From positions 1 through 64,000 of the forward strand of contig NZ_APNL01000007.1 in NCBI RefSeq assembly GCF_040361435.1: a stretch of DNA of 64,000 nucleotides. Reading direction: 5' to 3'. The translations under genes were made by a program, and so were the position numbers. This document shows positions 52,745-62,570 of the stretch, piece by piece (positions within the stretch are counted from its first letter, which is position 1; each line of letters starts with the position of its first letter). This stretch comes from Salinisphaera sp002433465. Lineage in GTDB: Bacteria; Pseudomonadota; Gammaproteobacteria; Nevskiales; Salinisphaeraceae. The notes under the pieces were generated by a model. It was not told the DNA's origin and searched no databases. It was given only the letters and a program-made list of their open reading frames with translations.

Positions 52745-53983
52745 TCACGCGCCGCGCGCTTCGAGCTCCGTGACCGGCTGCATGCACAGCACGTCGTCGT
52801 TCCAGACCATGTCCTCGATCGCCACATGCTGCAGCGGCACGCGCTTGAGCAGCGCCCGACGCATGAAGTGCTGGTAAATATAGAACTGGTAGAAGAAGGG
52901 CCGCGGGTCGGAGGTGTCGAGCACCACGTCGCGGGCACTCGCGAATTGCCAGGCGAACTTGGCGAGTTTCCGTGGCTTGCGCAGATTGGGCAGGATGCCG
53001 AAGGTCACCATCGCCAGACGCACCTGGGCCGCCTTGAGCCGGTCAAACGACAGATCCACCGGCGTCTTGTGCACATAGGCGTCGTAGACCTCGGGGATTT
53101 CGGCCAGCAGATGCACGCCGGAGGTCACCCGCGGGTTGCACTCGATCGGCCGTACCTGCCCGGTTCGCGCTTCCTGGATGAAGTCGAAGGAGATCTGGCC
53201 GCTGAAGTTCGTCTTGGCCACGAAGGTCTCGATCCATTCGCGACAGCCGGCATGGTCGACCGGCGCGAAATGAATTGATGCGCCTTTACCGGCCGTCCAG
53301 TCGCCGTGATAGGCGACGTTAAACAACAGCTTGCCTTCGTGCGCCAGCGCAAACGTGTTGATCTGGCGCCCTGGCAGGAACTGCTGATAGACCAGATCGC
53401 GACCGCCGGCGAAGGCCTTGATATCGAACGGCTCGTAGCGGCCGTTGGAGCTGATGATCACTTCGTTGGCAAAGCGGGTGAACGCCGGCTTGAGCACGAA
53501 CGGCTGGCCCGAGTTCAGCTGCGCCTTCACGCTTTCGAACTTATCGGCAATATTCTGTTCCTTGGTGAACACCTGCGTTTTCGGCGTACGCATGCCCAGG
53601 CTGTCGGCCCACTGCATGAAGTCGCCCTTGTGGTGAAGCCGACGCAGCGTGTCGATCGGCTCGCACAACAGTTCGCAGTCGCCGATGAACTGGTCGCGCA
53701 TCTGGGCGAGGTAGAACGTTTCCTCGGTACAGGGCACCACCAGATCGACTTTCTGTTCGCGGATGAAGCCCAGCACCGCGCTGGCATATTTTTCCGGCTC
53801 GAAGCGCGGCGAAGGCACCCTCAGCGACGCCGAGATATGGCGCGAATGCGCGCAGATGAACGGGCCGCAGCTGTCCACGGCCACCACGCGGGCCCCGCGG
53901 CGCGAGAATATACGGGCAAGTTCCAGCGCGGCCGGGGCGCGTCCACCGGTTAGAAGTATGGTTTGGGTCTGCTGTGTGGTCAT
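52745..53983 (-). CDS. ATP-grasp domain protein
   Basis: The product is 412 residues. An N-terminal Rossmann-like part (ILLTGGRAPAALELARIFSRRGA) is followed by the ATP-grasp fold: KGDFMQWADSLGMRTPKT, PFVLKPAFTRFANEVI (Lys of the ATP site), GRDLVYQQFLPGRQ, then the metal-binding SFDFIQEARTG and RPIECNPRVTSGVHLL (Glu-x-Asn-x-Arg). It would ligate a carboxylate to an amine or thiol; the substrate is unknown. It lies 42 bases beyond the stop of the RND-TolC fusion gene on the same strand, so it could be at the end of that operon. Confidence 0.8.
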   Translation of the reverse strand: MTTQQTQTILLTGGRAPAALELARIFSRRGARVVAVDSCGPFICAHSRHISASLRVPSPRFEPEKYASAVLGFIREQKVDLVVPCTEETFYLAQMRDQFIGDCELLCEPIDTLRRLHHKGDFMQWADSLGMRTPKTQVFTKEQNIADKFESVKAQLNSGQPFVLKPAFTRFANEVIISSNGRYEPFDIKAFAGGRDLVYQQFLPGRQINTFALAHEGKLLFNVAYHGDWTAGKGASIHFAPVDHAGCREWIETFVAKTNFSGQISFDFIQEARTGQVRPIECNPRVTSGVHLLAEIPEVYDAYVHKTPVDLSFDRLKAAQVRLAMVTFGILPNLRKPRKLAKFAWQFASARDVVLDTSDPRPFFYQFYIYQHFMRRALLKRVPLQHVAIEDMVWNDDVLCMQPVTELEARGA

Positions 53984-54025
53984 GGTATTCCTCCTGTTGC
54001 ACCAGGTCTTGATAGAGCGCGAAAG

Positions 54026-57000
54026 CTAGGCCGAGTCGGTTTCGGTTACAGTGGTTTCGGCCGCGTCCTCTGCGGCCGCCGGCGGTTGCCACTGGCTCAG
54101 CCGGAGCCGGCCGAGGCCGATGTTTTGCGAGTTGAGCTGCGATACCGACATCCGGCCAACCGGCGTGAAGTAGGCAGCACGCCACTCGATCGGTTTGAAG
54201 TGCGCGAGGCGCCCGAACGAGCCGTCCCGCACGGGCGCGCCCGCCTGCGTCACCGCGCGAAGATCGTCGGCCGTGCTGTCGGCCACCGGGCGCGTGGGGC
54301 GTGCCTTGTCGACCGGGCTTGATCGCGTGGCCGATGGCATGGCGCCGCCGGCGCTTGCCGCTGCTACCGGTTCGCGCACATCAGCCGCGCCCGCGTATCG
54401 CGCGGCATTGTCGGTGGCCTGCCCAACGCCAGCCGGCAGATCGTAGAGACGATCGCCCGCACCCAGTACGCTTTGCAGGGCGACCCAGGCTGACACCCGA
54501 CGATAGCCGGCCACGTCGTACTCGGCGCGTTTACGGGCCACGTCCGATTCGGCTTCCAGCAGTTCCTGAATGCCCAGTTCGCCGACGTCCCATTGGGCGG
54601 CGCGCGTACGGCGGGTCGCCTGGGCGCTGTCCAGTCCCAGCCGCGCGGTGCGATAGCGAGACTGGGCGTTGCGGTAGTCGGCCACCGCTTTTCTCACCTC
54701 GAGCGCGATGCCGGTTCGGGCATCGTCGAGTTGGGCCAGCAGCTTGTTGCGCTCGGCTTCGGCCTGGGCCTTGCGCGCGCTTATCGCGCCGCCGGCAAAG
54801 GGCGTCCAGCTCACCTGCAGCGACACCCGGTTGTCGTTGTCGGGCAGGGCCGGGTCGCCGTCGGCGTAGGTGGAGCTGGCCACGGCATCGAGGGTGGGCA
54901 GGCGGGCTGCGGATACCGCCTGGCTGTTCTGGCGTGCGCTTTCGATGCCGGCCTGCAGGGCGGCCAGGTCCTGGCGCTGCGCGAGCGCGCGATCGACCAG
55001 GGCGTCGACGCTACCGGTCAGCGCGGGCGGCTCGAAATTCAGAGGCCGCGCACGCACCGGGCGCTCGGCGCCGATCGTGCGCGCAAGATTGGCCTGCGCC
55101 AACGATACCTGGCTGTCGAATTCGCCCAGCCGCTGGCGTGCCTCGCTCAGGGCATAGCGCACGCTCAGGGCTTCGCTTTTAAGGGCGTTGCCGGTATCGC
55201 GCAGGGCCTGCACCTGCGCATTGCGGCTTTCGAGATTGTTGACCAGGGATCGGGCCGCCGTAAGCTGAGCCTCGGCCGAGAGCACATCGATATAGGCATT
55301 GGCGGCATCGACCATGCTCTCGATACGGCTGCGCTGTGCCACCCATTCCGCGGCCGAGACACGATCCTCGGCTGCCCCGGACAAATAGCGTTGGGTGGCG
55401 AGATTGAACAGCGGCTGGCGCAGCGACACGGTCGCCCCGCGCTGTTCGCGTTCGCCGCGCACGGTCACCGAATAGCCGTCGCCGACCACCGACGCCGGGA
55501 TGTCGCCTGCCGGCGTATTCAGCACCACATCGTTCAGATCGCCGTCTTCGCCGCCGAGCGTGTAACGGGGTTGGTCTTCGCTGCGCGAGTAGTAGCCGTT
55601 CACGCTCAGCGTGGGATAACGCGAAATCCGGCGCAGGGCATCTGCGGCATGGCGGGCCGCCTCGGCGTCGTAGCTATCGGCACGCACGCTCGCGCGCGCG
55701 GCCGCACGACGCAGGCTGGAGGCGAAATCCACCGTCGCCGTGGCCGCATTCGACTCGGCCGTGTCTTGGGCACTCGCCGGCGGCGCCACGCTCATACTCG
55801 CCAGGCCCAGCGTGAGCGCGGCGACCAGCACGGCGTTCGCGGTCGGACGCGGCCGGCGCAGGCGCCAGGCCAGCACCGTCTGGCAGAACGCCGGCAGCGC
55901 CATGAGGGTAAGCACCGTCGAGGCGAGCAACCCGGAGATGATCGACCAGGCCAGCGGGGGCCAGAGCGTGGCGCTGGAAAAAGCCAGCGGCAGCAGGCCG
56001 ACGATGGTCGTGGCCGTGGTCAGCACGATCGGGCGGGTGCGCCTCTCGACCGCGTCGGCCACCGCCTCGGCGAGCGACGCGCCCTCGCCCAGCCGCTGGT
56101 CGATGACGTCGATCAGCACGATGGCGTTGTTCACCACGATGCCCACCAGCGCGAACAGGCCCAGCATGGGCATGAAGCCGAAGGGAATATCGAGCAGCAG
56201 CAGCCCCGGGATCACGCCGACGATCGCAAACGGCACGGTCAGCAGCACCAGGCCAATGCGTACGAAGGAGTTGAACTGCAGCAGCAGAAACAGCAGCAGC
56301 AAGCCGATGCCCAGCGGCGCCATGCCCAGCACCGCTGCATTGGCATCGCCCGAGGTCGCCGCGAAACCGCGCCACACCAGGCGCGTGCTTTCGGGCAGAT
56401 CCAGCGCGGCGACTTTCTCCTTCCATGGACCAATCACCGAGCTGTAGGCCACGCCCTCTTCCAGCTCGCCATAGACGGCGGCATAGCGGGCGCCGTCCTT
56501 GCGCCGGATCGCGCCGGGGGCGACTTCGAGCCGGGGCGTGGCCACCTGCATCAGCGGCACATGCTCGCCGCGCTCGTTGTAGACGTTGACCGTCTCCAGC
56601 GCGGCCGGGTCCGACAGCTCGCCCTCCGGCGAGCGCAGGCGGATGAACATGGGGCTGTCATCGCCGCGATATTCGCCCACGATCAAGCCGTCGCTGTGGC
56701 TGCGAATCGAATTGGCCACGTCCACGGGCGAGACCTTGAAATCCCGCGCGATCGCGCTGTTGATATCGAAATCCAGGCTTGGCACGCCGCTGCCCAGGGT
56801 ATGACGCACGTTGCGCGTACCGGGCAGCTCGCGCAGCACGCCGTAGATCTGGTCGGTCGCCGCCAGACGTTCGGCCGCGGTATCGGCATAGATCTCGACT
56901 TCCAGCGGCGCGGTCACCAGCGGCCCCTGGCTGAGCTTGCGCGCGATGATCTGGGCGCTGGGCAGGTGGGTCTTCTTGTAGTCGTCGAGAAACTCGATGA

Positions 57001-58870
57001 GTTCCTGATTACGGGCGAGACCGTCAGTGCGCACCACCAGCCGCGCCAGGTTCGGCGCCCGCGGCGTCTTCTGCAGGTTGTAGTAGAACGGCGGGCCACC
57101 CGTGCCCACGAAGCTGTAGAGCGCCTCGACGCCTTCGTGGCTTATCAACACATCGTTGACCTGGCGCGCCGCGGCCGCGGTGCTGGACTGGTGCACCCCG
57201 TCGGGAAGCACGACATCGACCACCACGATGTTCTGATCGGCCTCGGGAAAGAAGGTCTCGCCCAGAAACGGCTCCAGCGCCATCGCCAGCGCGAAAGCCC
57301 CGACGCTGGCCAGCATCAGCGTGCGCGGCCGAGCCAGGGTGATCCGGGCCAGCCACGCCCCCAGCTCGTTGAGCCGATCGCGGCCCTCACGGGTCTCCGG
57401 CCTGAGAAAGCGATGCGCAATCAGCGGCGTGACCGTGACCGCGAACAGGTAGCTCGCCGACAACGACACGATGATGGTGATCGGCAGGGCCCGCACGAAG
57501 TCGGTGGTATTGCCCTCGGCAAGCAGCACCGGCACGAAGGCCGCGACCGTGGTACCGGTGGCCGCGAACAACGGCCCGGCAAGCGAGCGAATCGCAGCGG
57601 CTGCAGCCTGCTGCGGACCCTGACCGGCATTGAGCCCGTACTGGACCTCCTCGGTCATCACGATGGCGTTATCCACGAGCACGCCGAGCGCCACGACCAG
57701 CCCGATGACCGCAACCTGATGCAGCACGCCGCCGCCCATGGCATAGACCGCCAGCGCCGAAAGCGTGACCAACGGCAACAAGGTGGCCACCACCAGCCCC
57801 ATACGCCAGCCCATGAAGCACACCAGCACCGCCATCACCGCGGCGATCGAGCTCAGCAGATTGAGCGAAAGGTTATGCAGGCGATCCTGGGTGAGCGCCG
57901 GCTGATAGAACACTTCGCCGATCTCGAGCGGCGCGATGCGTTCGCCCACCTCGGCAGCGGCCGCGCGCAGCCGCTGGCCGAGCTCGACCTGGTTCTGGCC
58001 GCGTGCGGCCACCACCTCGACGCCCACCGCGCGCCGGCCGTTGTACCAGAACTCGTCGCGGGGCGGCGACTCGGGCATGAGCGACACGTCGGCGATCGAG
58101 GCCAGCGGCAACGTCTGGCCGGAGACCATGCGAATGGGCGTTTCGCCGATCTGTTCGATGCTCTGAAAATCGACCTGCGGATTGAGGTTGATGGAGGCAT
58201 CGCCCAGACGCAGCGAGCCACCGCCCTTGACCTGATTGCTTTCGTTGATATCGCGCGCGATGCGGGCCAGCGATAGCGCATAGCGATCGATCACCGCATC
58301 TTCGATGGCGACCGTGACCTGGCGACCGGGGTCGCCATAGAGCGAGGTCGAGGCCACCCCGTCCACGTCCAGTAGCGCCTTGCGCAGGGTTCGGGCGCCC
58401 TCGGCGAGCTCCATGGGCGAGGCATCGCCGGTCACCGCCAACATCATCAGGCTCGAATCGATGATGCGGTCGTTGACGCGCGGCTCCAGCACGCCGTCCG
58501 GAAAATCGCGCTTTGCGTTGTCCAGCGCGACCCGCAGCCGATCCCATACCTCGGCGGTGTTGTAGACATTGCCGCGCAGCTCGATCGAGAAGACGCCGAC
58601 ATCCTGCTGGGCGATCGCGCCCAGCGTATAGATCTCGTCGATCTCGTTGATCTGCGTTTCCGCTGGCTCGAGCACCAGCCGCTCGACCCGCTCGGCGCTG
58701 GCGCCGGGAAACGGAATGATCACGATCGCGCCGCGATAGGGAAAGGAGGGGTTCTCCTGGCGGTCCATCGTATAGAAGCTGACTGCGCCCGCGATCACCA
58801 GCACCCCGACAAGCGCTGCGATCAGGCGCGCATTGGTCAGAATGCGATAAGGCCAGTCAGTCACCGCCAA
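54026..58870 (-). CDS. RND efflux permease fused to TolC-like outer-membrane factor
   Basis: The product is 1614 residues in one unbroken frame. Residues 1 to about 1010 are a full RND permease: TMDRQENPSFPYRGAIVII near the start, the TM4 segment LGVLVDNAIVMTEE (second Asp replaced by Asn, as in TriC-like pumps), and VVNNAIVLIDVID and TRPIVLTTATTIVGLLPLAF later. Residues 1003-1034 look like a signal peptide: RLRRPR, a hydrophobic core AVLVAALTLGLA, and the site ASA before QDTAE. From 1035 to about 1480 follows a TolC-type factor with AEAQLTAARSLVNN, VRYALSEARQRLGEF and paired repeats RKAQAEAERNKLLAQ. A 130-residue tail ends the protein. Cleavage after 1034 would give a separate outer-membrane protein. 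The adaptor gene overlaps the start by 14 bases. Confidence 0.88.
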   Translation of the reverse strand: MAVTDWPYRILTNARLIAALVGVLVIAGAVSFYTMDRQENPSFPYRGAIVIIPFPGASAERVERLVLEPAETQINEIDEIYTLGAIAQQDVGVFSIELRGNVYNTAEVWDRLRVALDNAKRDFPDGVLEPRVNDRIIDSSLMMLAVTGDASPMELAEGARTLRKALLDVDGVASTSLYGDPGRQVTVAIEDAVIDRYALSLARIARDINESNQVKGGGSLRLGDASINLNPQVDFQSIEQIGETPIRMVSGQTLPLASIADVSLMPESPPRDEFWYNGRRAVGVEVVAARGQNQVELGQRLRAAAAEVGERIAPLEIGEVFYQPALTQDRLHNLSLNLLSSIAAVMAVLVCFMGWRMGLVVATLLPLVTLSALAVYAMGGGVLHQVAVIGLVVALGVLVDNAIVMTEEVQYGLNAGQGPQQAAAAAIRSLAGPLFAATGTTVAAFVPVLLAEGNTTDFVRALPITIIVSLSASYLFAVTVTPLIAHRFLRPETREGRDRLNELGAWLARITLARPRTLMLASVGAFALAMALEPFLGETFFPEADQNIVVVDVVLPDGVHQSSTAAAARQVNDVLISHEGVEALYSFVGTGGPPFYYNLQKTPRAPNLARLVVRTDGLARNQELIEFLDDYKKTHLPSAQIIARKLSQGPLVTAPLEVEIYADTAAERLAATDQIYGVLRELPGTRNVRHTLGSGVPSLDFDINSAIARDFKVSPVDVANSIRSHSDGLIVGEYRGDDSPMFIRLRSPEGELSDPAALETVNVYNERGEHVPLMQVATPRLEVAPGAIRRKDGARYAAVYGELEEGVAYSSVIGPWKEKVAALDLPESTRLVWRGFAATSGDANAAVLGMAPLGIGLLLLFLLLQFNSFVRIGLVLLTVPFAIVGVIPGLLLLDIPFGFMPMLGLFALVGIVVNNAIVLIDVIDQRLGEGASLAEAVADAVERRTRPIVLTTATTIVGLLPLAFSSATLWPPLAWSIISGLLASTVLTLMALPAFCQTVLAWRLRRPRPTANAVLVAALTLGLASMSVAPPASAQDTAESNAATATVDFASSLRRAAARASVRADSYDAEAARHAADALRRISRYPTLSVNGYYSRSEDQPRYTLGGEDGDLNDVVLNTPAGDIPASVVGDGYSVTVRGEREQRGATVSLRQPLFNLATQRYLSGAAEDRVSAAEWVAQRSRIESMVDAANAYIDVLSAEAQLTAARSLVNNLESRNAQVQALRDTGNALKSEALSVRYALSEARQRLGEFDSQVSLAQANLARTIGAERPVRARPLNFEPPALTGSVDALVDRALAQRQDLAALQAGIESARQNSQAVSAARLPTLDAVASSTYADGDPALPDNDNRVSLQVSWTPFAGGAISARKAQAEAERNKLLAQLDDARTGIALEVRKAVADYRNAQSRYRTARLGLDSAQATRRTRAAQWDVGELGIQELLEAESDVARKRAEYDVAGYRRVSAWVALQSVLGAGDRLYDLPAGVGQATDNAARYAGAADVREPVAAASAGGAMPSATRSSPVDKARPTRPVADSTADDLRAVTQAGAPVRDGSFGRLAHFKPIEWRAAYFTPVGRMSVSQLNSQNIGLGRLRLSQWQPPAAAEDAAETTVTETDSA

Positions 58871-59966
58871 GCACCCGGATACGGGCCTGATCCGCGAGGT
58901 TGTCGAGGCCTTCCAGCACCACGCGGTCGCCGGCGTTGAGCTCGCCGCGAACCAGCACTTTGCGATCCACGATCTCGAAGGTTTCTACCGGCACAGCGTG
59001 GGCGCGCCCGTCCACGGCCCGGTAAACGAAGGTCTGGTCGATACCGCCGGGGCGGGCGATGGCATCCGACGGCACCAGCACGCCGGGCTTGGGCGGCACC
59101 GATACGTGCCAGACCACGCTCATGCCCGGCACGATATCGGCCGACTTGTCGATGCCGATGACGGCCTCGAACAACCGCCCCGGCCCGCCGGCCGCATGGG
59201 AGACGGCGGTCAGGGTGCCGGTAATCTTGCGATTGTCGAACAACGGCAGGGTGAGCTGGGCCGGCTGTCCGGTTTCCACCGAGGCGAGCAGGCGTTCGGG
59301 AATGCCGATCGCCACCTCGATCTTCTGCGCCCCGGACAGGCCCACGATGGGCTGGCCTGGCGGCACCACCTCGCCCGGCTCGAACAGCACCATCTCGATC
59401 GTCCCGTCGATAGGTGCTCGCAGCGTCTGCTGGGCCACGCCGCGACTGGCCTGTTCGAGCTGGGCCTGGGCACCGCGCAACTGCGCCCGTGCCGCCTCGG
59501 CCCGGGCGCGGGCATTCTCCAGTGTCTGCTGAGTGGCGGCATCCCGCGAATACAGGGTTTGCGCGCGATCCAGATCGCGTTCTGCCTGGTCACGCTGGGC
59601 GCGCGCCTGGGCCACCTGGGAACGCGCCGCATCCTCGCCCTGCTCCAGCCCCGGCTGTTGCAGCCGCGCGATCACGTCCCCTTTCTTGACCGCGCTGCCG
59701 ACCTGAACTTCGATATCCGAAATACGCCCGCCGATCTGGAATGCCAGCCGGGCCCGGCTGCCACCCCGGGTCACCCCCGACAAGGCAAACGTACGCGGCT
59801 CGTCGTTGGGTTCGACCTCGACAACGCGCACCGGCTTGCCCTTGGCGACCACCGCCGGCGCGTTTTCGGCATGGGAACCACAGCCCACGCCCAGCAGCGA
59901 CACGGCGAGCGCAAACACCGCTGCCCCGACCTGTACGGCGCTCGGGTAAATACGCATCCGCGCCAT
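58857..59966 (-). CDS. RND efflux periplasmic adaptor (MFP)
   Basis: The product is 369 residues from the ATG at 59966. A signal peptide ends near VSLLGVGC (Cys29), a loose lipobox, so it may be lipid-anchored. The adaptor domains are clear: LAFQIGGRISDIEVQVGSAVKKGD (lipoyl half), a long coiled-coil hairpin (AQARAQRDQAERDLDRAQ and ARAEAARAQLRGAQAQLEQA), then TLRAPIDGTIEMVLFEPGEVV and the beta-barrel domain. It links the RND pump to the outer-membrane channel. The end overlaps the start of the pump gene by 14 bases, so the two are translationally coupled. The frame extends to 60071 without signal character. Confidence 0.9.
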   Translation of the reverse strand: MARMRIYPSAVQVGAAVFALAVSLLGVGCGSHAENAPAVVAKGKPVRVVEVEPNDEPRTFALSGVTRGGSRARLAFQIGGRISDIEVQVGSAVKKGDVIARLQQPGLEQGEDAARSQVAQARAQRDQAERDLDRAQTLYSRDAATQQTLENARARAEAARAQLRGAQAQLEQASRGVAQQTLRAPIDGTIEMVLFEPGEVVPPGQPIVGLSGAQKIEVAIGIPERLLASVETGQPAQLTLPLFDNRKITGTLTAVSHAAGGPGRLFEAVIGIDKSADIVPGMSVVWHVSVPPKPGVLVPSDAIARPGGIDQTFVYRAVDGRAHAVPVETFEIVDRKVLVRGELNAGDRVVLEGLDNLADQARIRVLGGD

Positions 59967-60310
59967 CACGCCGCCCGTAACAAGTAACGGACATGTGCAG
60001 CCCTCAAACACCGGCCGCAGACAAACCCGGCGCGTTGCCCCATACCCAGCGCCGGCATGCTGGCCGAGCATATGGCATGCCGCAAACGCTCGTTATTGAA
60101 CCATTGCAGGCAAGAGACGGTCTTTAAGCTACGACAGAGACTGCCGATAGTCCGATTGAATGCATTCACGGCCCTGCTCGGACGTGCATCGGGCACAAAC
60201 AGGCCCAGGGCGGCGCGGATGCCGACCCGGCCTTGCCCACAGTTGCCGCCCGTGAAGCCTGGTTGCATTATGAAATTATTCATCGCCTATCTTTGCCCGA
60301 AGACCGTGTC
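59967..60310. other. divergent promoter region, efflux operon and hydrolase gene
   Basis: 344 bases separate the minus-strand efflux operon and the plus-strand hydrolase. An AT-rich TTGCATTATGAAATTATTCA segment at 60263-60282 is a likely hydrolase promoter. No regulator gene is adjacent and I see no clear operator. Confidence 0.4.
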
Positions 60311-61099
60311 ATGACAGAAATAAGCGCCTCCAAGGCCACGCCCGAACCGGCCCCGCCCAGCAACGCCTTGTTGAGCACCGAGCTGCTGCGTAGCGTGGCA
60401 AGTCTTTCGCGCTTCATGCGCGTAAATGGTTCCTTGCGCAAATCGCTGCCGCGGGGCGAAGGCGATGTCGTACTCGTGCTGCCGGGGCTTGGCGCCGGCG
60501 ACTGGTCCACCTGGCCGCTGCGCCGGCTGCTCGGCCAGATCGGCTATCGCGCCTTCGGCTGGGACCAGGGAACCAATTCCGGGGCCCGCCATCTCTATGC
60601 CGGCGCCGCGCACCGCTATGAGCATCTGCGCGATACCGTCGGCGGGCCGATCAGCATCATCGGCTGGAGTCTGGGCGGCGTATATGCACGCCGGCTCGCC
60701 AAGGACTACGCCGCCGATACGCGCTGCGTGATCACCATGGGCTCGCCGTTTGCGCATGCACCGAGCGGCTCGAACATCGCCCGGCTCTATCGCCGCCTGC
60801 ATGGCCACTATCCCGGCGGCGACGATCGCGCCAGTCCGCGTATGGTCGCGCCTCCGCCGGTGCCGACGACTTCCATATTCAGCCGCAGCGACGGCGTGGT
60901 GCCCTGGCAGTCCTGTCAGGAAATCGCCGGCCCCATCGCCGAGAATATTGAAGTCACGAGCAGTCACTGCGGCCTTGGCTACGACCCTGCCGTTGTCTAT
61001 GCCGTAGCCGACCGACTTGCCCAGGCACGGCGCCCGGCCTGGAAACCGTTTCGGGTACCCGGTCAACTGCGTCGAAAACTGGACCTGGGTTTCGCCTGA
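60311..61099 (+). CDS. alpha/beta hydrolase (lipase/PGAP1-like)
   Basis: The product is 262 residues from the ATG at 60311. It shows VVLVLPGLGAGDWSTWPLRRLL (oxyanion strand), IGYRAFGWDQGTNSGAR, the nucleophile elbow IIGWSLGGVYARRLA (Ser), FSRSDGVVPW (acid) and SSHCGLGYDP with the likely catalytic His. No signal peptide or membrane anchor is seen, so a cytoplasmic esterase or lipase is likely; the substrate is unknown. The gene stands alone. The frame also opens at 60233. Confidence 0.82.
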   Translation: MTEISASKATPEPAPPSNALLSTELLRSVASLSRFMRVNGSLRKSLPRGEGDVVLVLPGLGAGDWSTWPLRRLLGQIGYRAFGWDQGTNSGARHLYAGAAHRYEHLRDTVGGPISIIGWSLGGVYARRLAKDYAADTRCVITMGSPFAHAPSGSNIARLYRRLHGHYPGGDDRASPRMVAPPPVPTTSIFSRSDGVVPWQSCQEIAGPIAENIEVTSSHCGLGYDPAVVYAVADRLAQARRPAWKPFRVPGQLRRKLDLGFA

Positions 61100-61574
61100 T
61101 ATCGGCACCGGCGCATCGTTGACCGGCTGCCCGGCGGGCAACACTCGCGGGGTGACCGGCACGCGGCGACAGCCAGCCCGCATGGTCAGCGGCAAAGCAG
61201 GCTTCGCCTGCAAGTGCAATCCGCGTTCTACCGCTGCCACCATTTTCGCGTCTCCTCCGCACGCTGATGCACCCAAATATTGTTTTTCGTTCTTGTCCCG
61301 TTTCTTCGACGGGTTCAATCCCACTAGGGCGTCTAATCGATAGCACAGCAGAATCAGTACAACTACCGATTTTCTTCGCAATACACTGATTGCGCAGTAT
61401 GAAAACTGGCCTGCAAAGTGCCCGAAAACCCAAGCGGGACCAGCGCTTCTACCGTTGTCCCCGGCCCGGCGAACAATAGCGGAATCGACCTCAATTCGAC
61501 AAGATTTCTTTTCTTAGTTGGGAAAAAATTACCCGCCGTGCGCTAAACACAGGCGGGTTTCATCGACCATGAGG
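61100..61574. other. gene-free stretch between hydrolase and purC terminator
   Basis: About 475 bases with no supported frame. A small hairpin GCAGGC-TTC-GCCTGC is visible near 61197-61211 and could weakly end the hydrolase transcript. AT-rich bases near 61505-61530 have no clear function. No tRNA or other RNA gene was recognised. Confidence 0.4.
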
Positions 61575-61604
61575 ACAACAACGGCGGTCGCGCAACGACC
61601 GCCG
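61575..61604 (-). terminator. rho-independent terminator of purC
   Basis: CGGCGGTCG (61582-61590) and CGACCGCCG (61596-61604) form a perfect 9-bp stem with loop CGCAA, followed on the minus strand by TTGTTGTCC. It starts 7 bases after the purC stop. Confidence 0.8.
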
Positions 61605-61610
61605 CTTTAA

Positions 61611-62498
61611 TCAGCCCGCGGCGGTCAGCCGGGTATAGGCTTCGCGATACTTGGCCGCGGTGTTGTCGATGATCTGCTGGGGCAGGCGCGGCCCGGGGGC
61701 CGTCTTGTTCCAGTCGAGCGTTTCCAGATAGTCGCGTACGTACTGCTTGTCGAAGCTTGGCGGGCTCATGCCGACGGCATAGTCCGACACCGGCCAGAAA
61801 CGCGAGGAGTCCGGGGTGAGCACCTCGTCGATCAAAACCAGTTCGCCGGCCGCATCGAGACCGAATTCGAACTTGGTATCGGCGATGATGATGCCGCGTT
61901 CGCGTGCGTAGGCCGCAGCATTCCGGTAGATCGACAACGTGGCGTCGCGCACCTCGGCCGCACGCTCGGCGCCGATCAGTGCCACCACCGCGTCGAAGTC
62001 GATGGCCTCGTCGTGCTCGCCCGCCTCGGCCTTGGTGGACGGGGTGAAGATGGGTTCGGGCAGCGCCTGGGCCTGCTCGAGCCCGGCCGGCAGCTCGATA
62101 CCCGAAACCGCACCGGTGGCCTGATAGTCCTTCCAGCCGGACCCGATGATATAGCCGCGCGCCACCGCTTCGACCGGCAGCGCGTTCAGACGCTTGACCA
62201 GCATTGCCCGGGAGCCGACCTGCTCTATTTCGGCGTCGGTGAGCACCTCGGCCAAGGACATGTCGGCACGGTGGTTGGCGATATCATTGGCAAAACGATC
62301 GAACCAGAAATTCGATACCGCCGTGAGCACTTCGCCCTTGCCGGGAATGGGATCGGGCAGGATCACGTCGAAAGCCGACAGGCGATCCGTGGCCACGATC
62401 AGCAGATGATCCTCGCCCACCGCATAGACATCGCGCACCTTGCCCCGCATAAGCAGCGGTACGCTGTGCAGGTCGGATTCGAATAAGGTATCGGGCAT
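61611..62498 (-). CDS. purC: phosphoribosylaminoimidazole-succinocarboxamide synthase (SAICAR synthase)
   Basis: The 295-residue product has the PurC pattern: MRGKVRDVYAVGEDHLLIVATDRLSAFDV, then PIPGKGEVLTAVSNFWF, VEAVARGYIIGSGWKDYQATG, and FTPSTKAEAGEHDE. The nucleotide-binding IIIADTKFEFGLD and LIDEVLTPDSSRFWP come near the C-terminus. It ligates aspartate to CAIR in purine synthesis. At 295 residues it is the longer form found in many proteobacteria, compared with about 237 in E. coli. It is followed by its own terminator. Confidence 0.96.
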   Translation of the reverse strand: MPDTLFESDLHSVPLLMRGKVRDVYAVGEDHLLIVATDRLSAFDVILPDPIPGKGEVLTAVSNFWFDRFANDIANHRADMSLAEVLTDAEIEQVGSRAMLVKRLNALPVEAVARGYIIGSGWKDYQATGAVSGIELPAGLEQAQALPEPIFTPSTKAEAGEHDEAIDFDAVVALIGAERAAEVRDATLSIYRNAAAYARERGIIIADTKFEFGLDAAGELVLIDEVLTPDSSRFWPVSDYAVGMSPPSFDKQYVRDYLETLDWNKTAPGPRLPQQIIDNTAAKYREAYTRLTAAG

Positions 62499-62570
62499 GA
62501 GGCTAGGGCCGCTGCGGCGTTCGCTGAATGACGGACGCGATTCTAGCAGCGCCGCCGCCCCGATCGGTCA

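Noticed and set aside
54593..58276. 1227-codon open frame on the plus strand opposite the RND-TolC gene
   Set aside because: It is the high-GC antisense shadow of the efflux gene: low-complexity His/Arg/Gly-rich product with no domain, while the opposite strand encodes a full pump.
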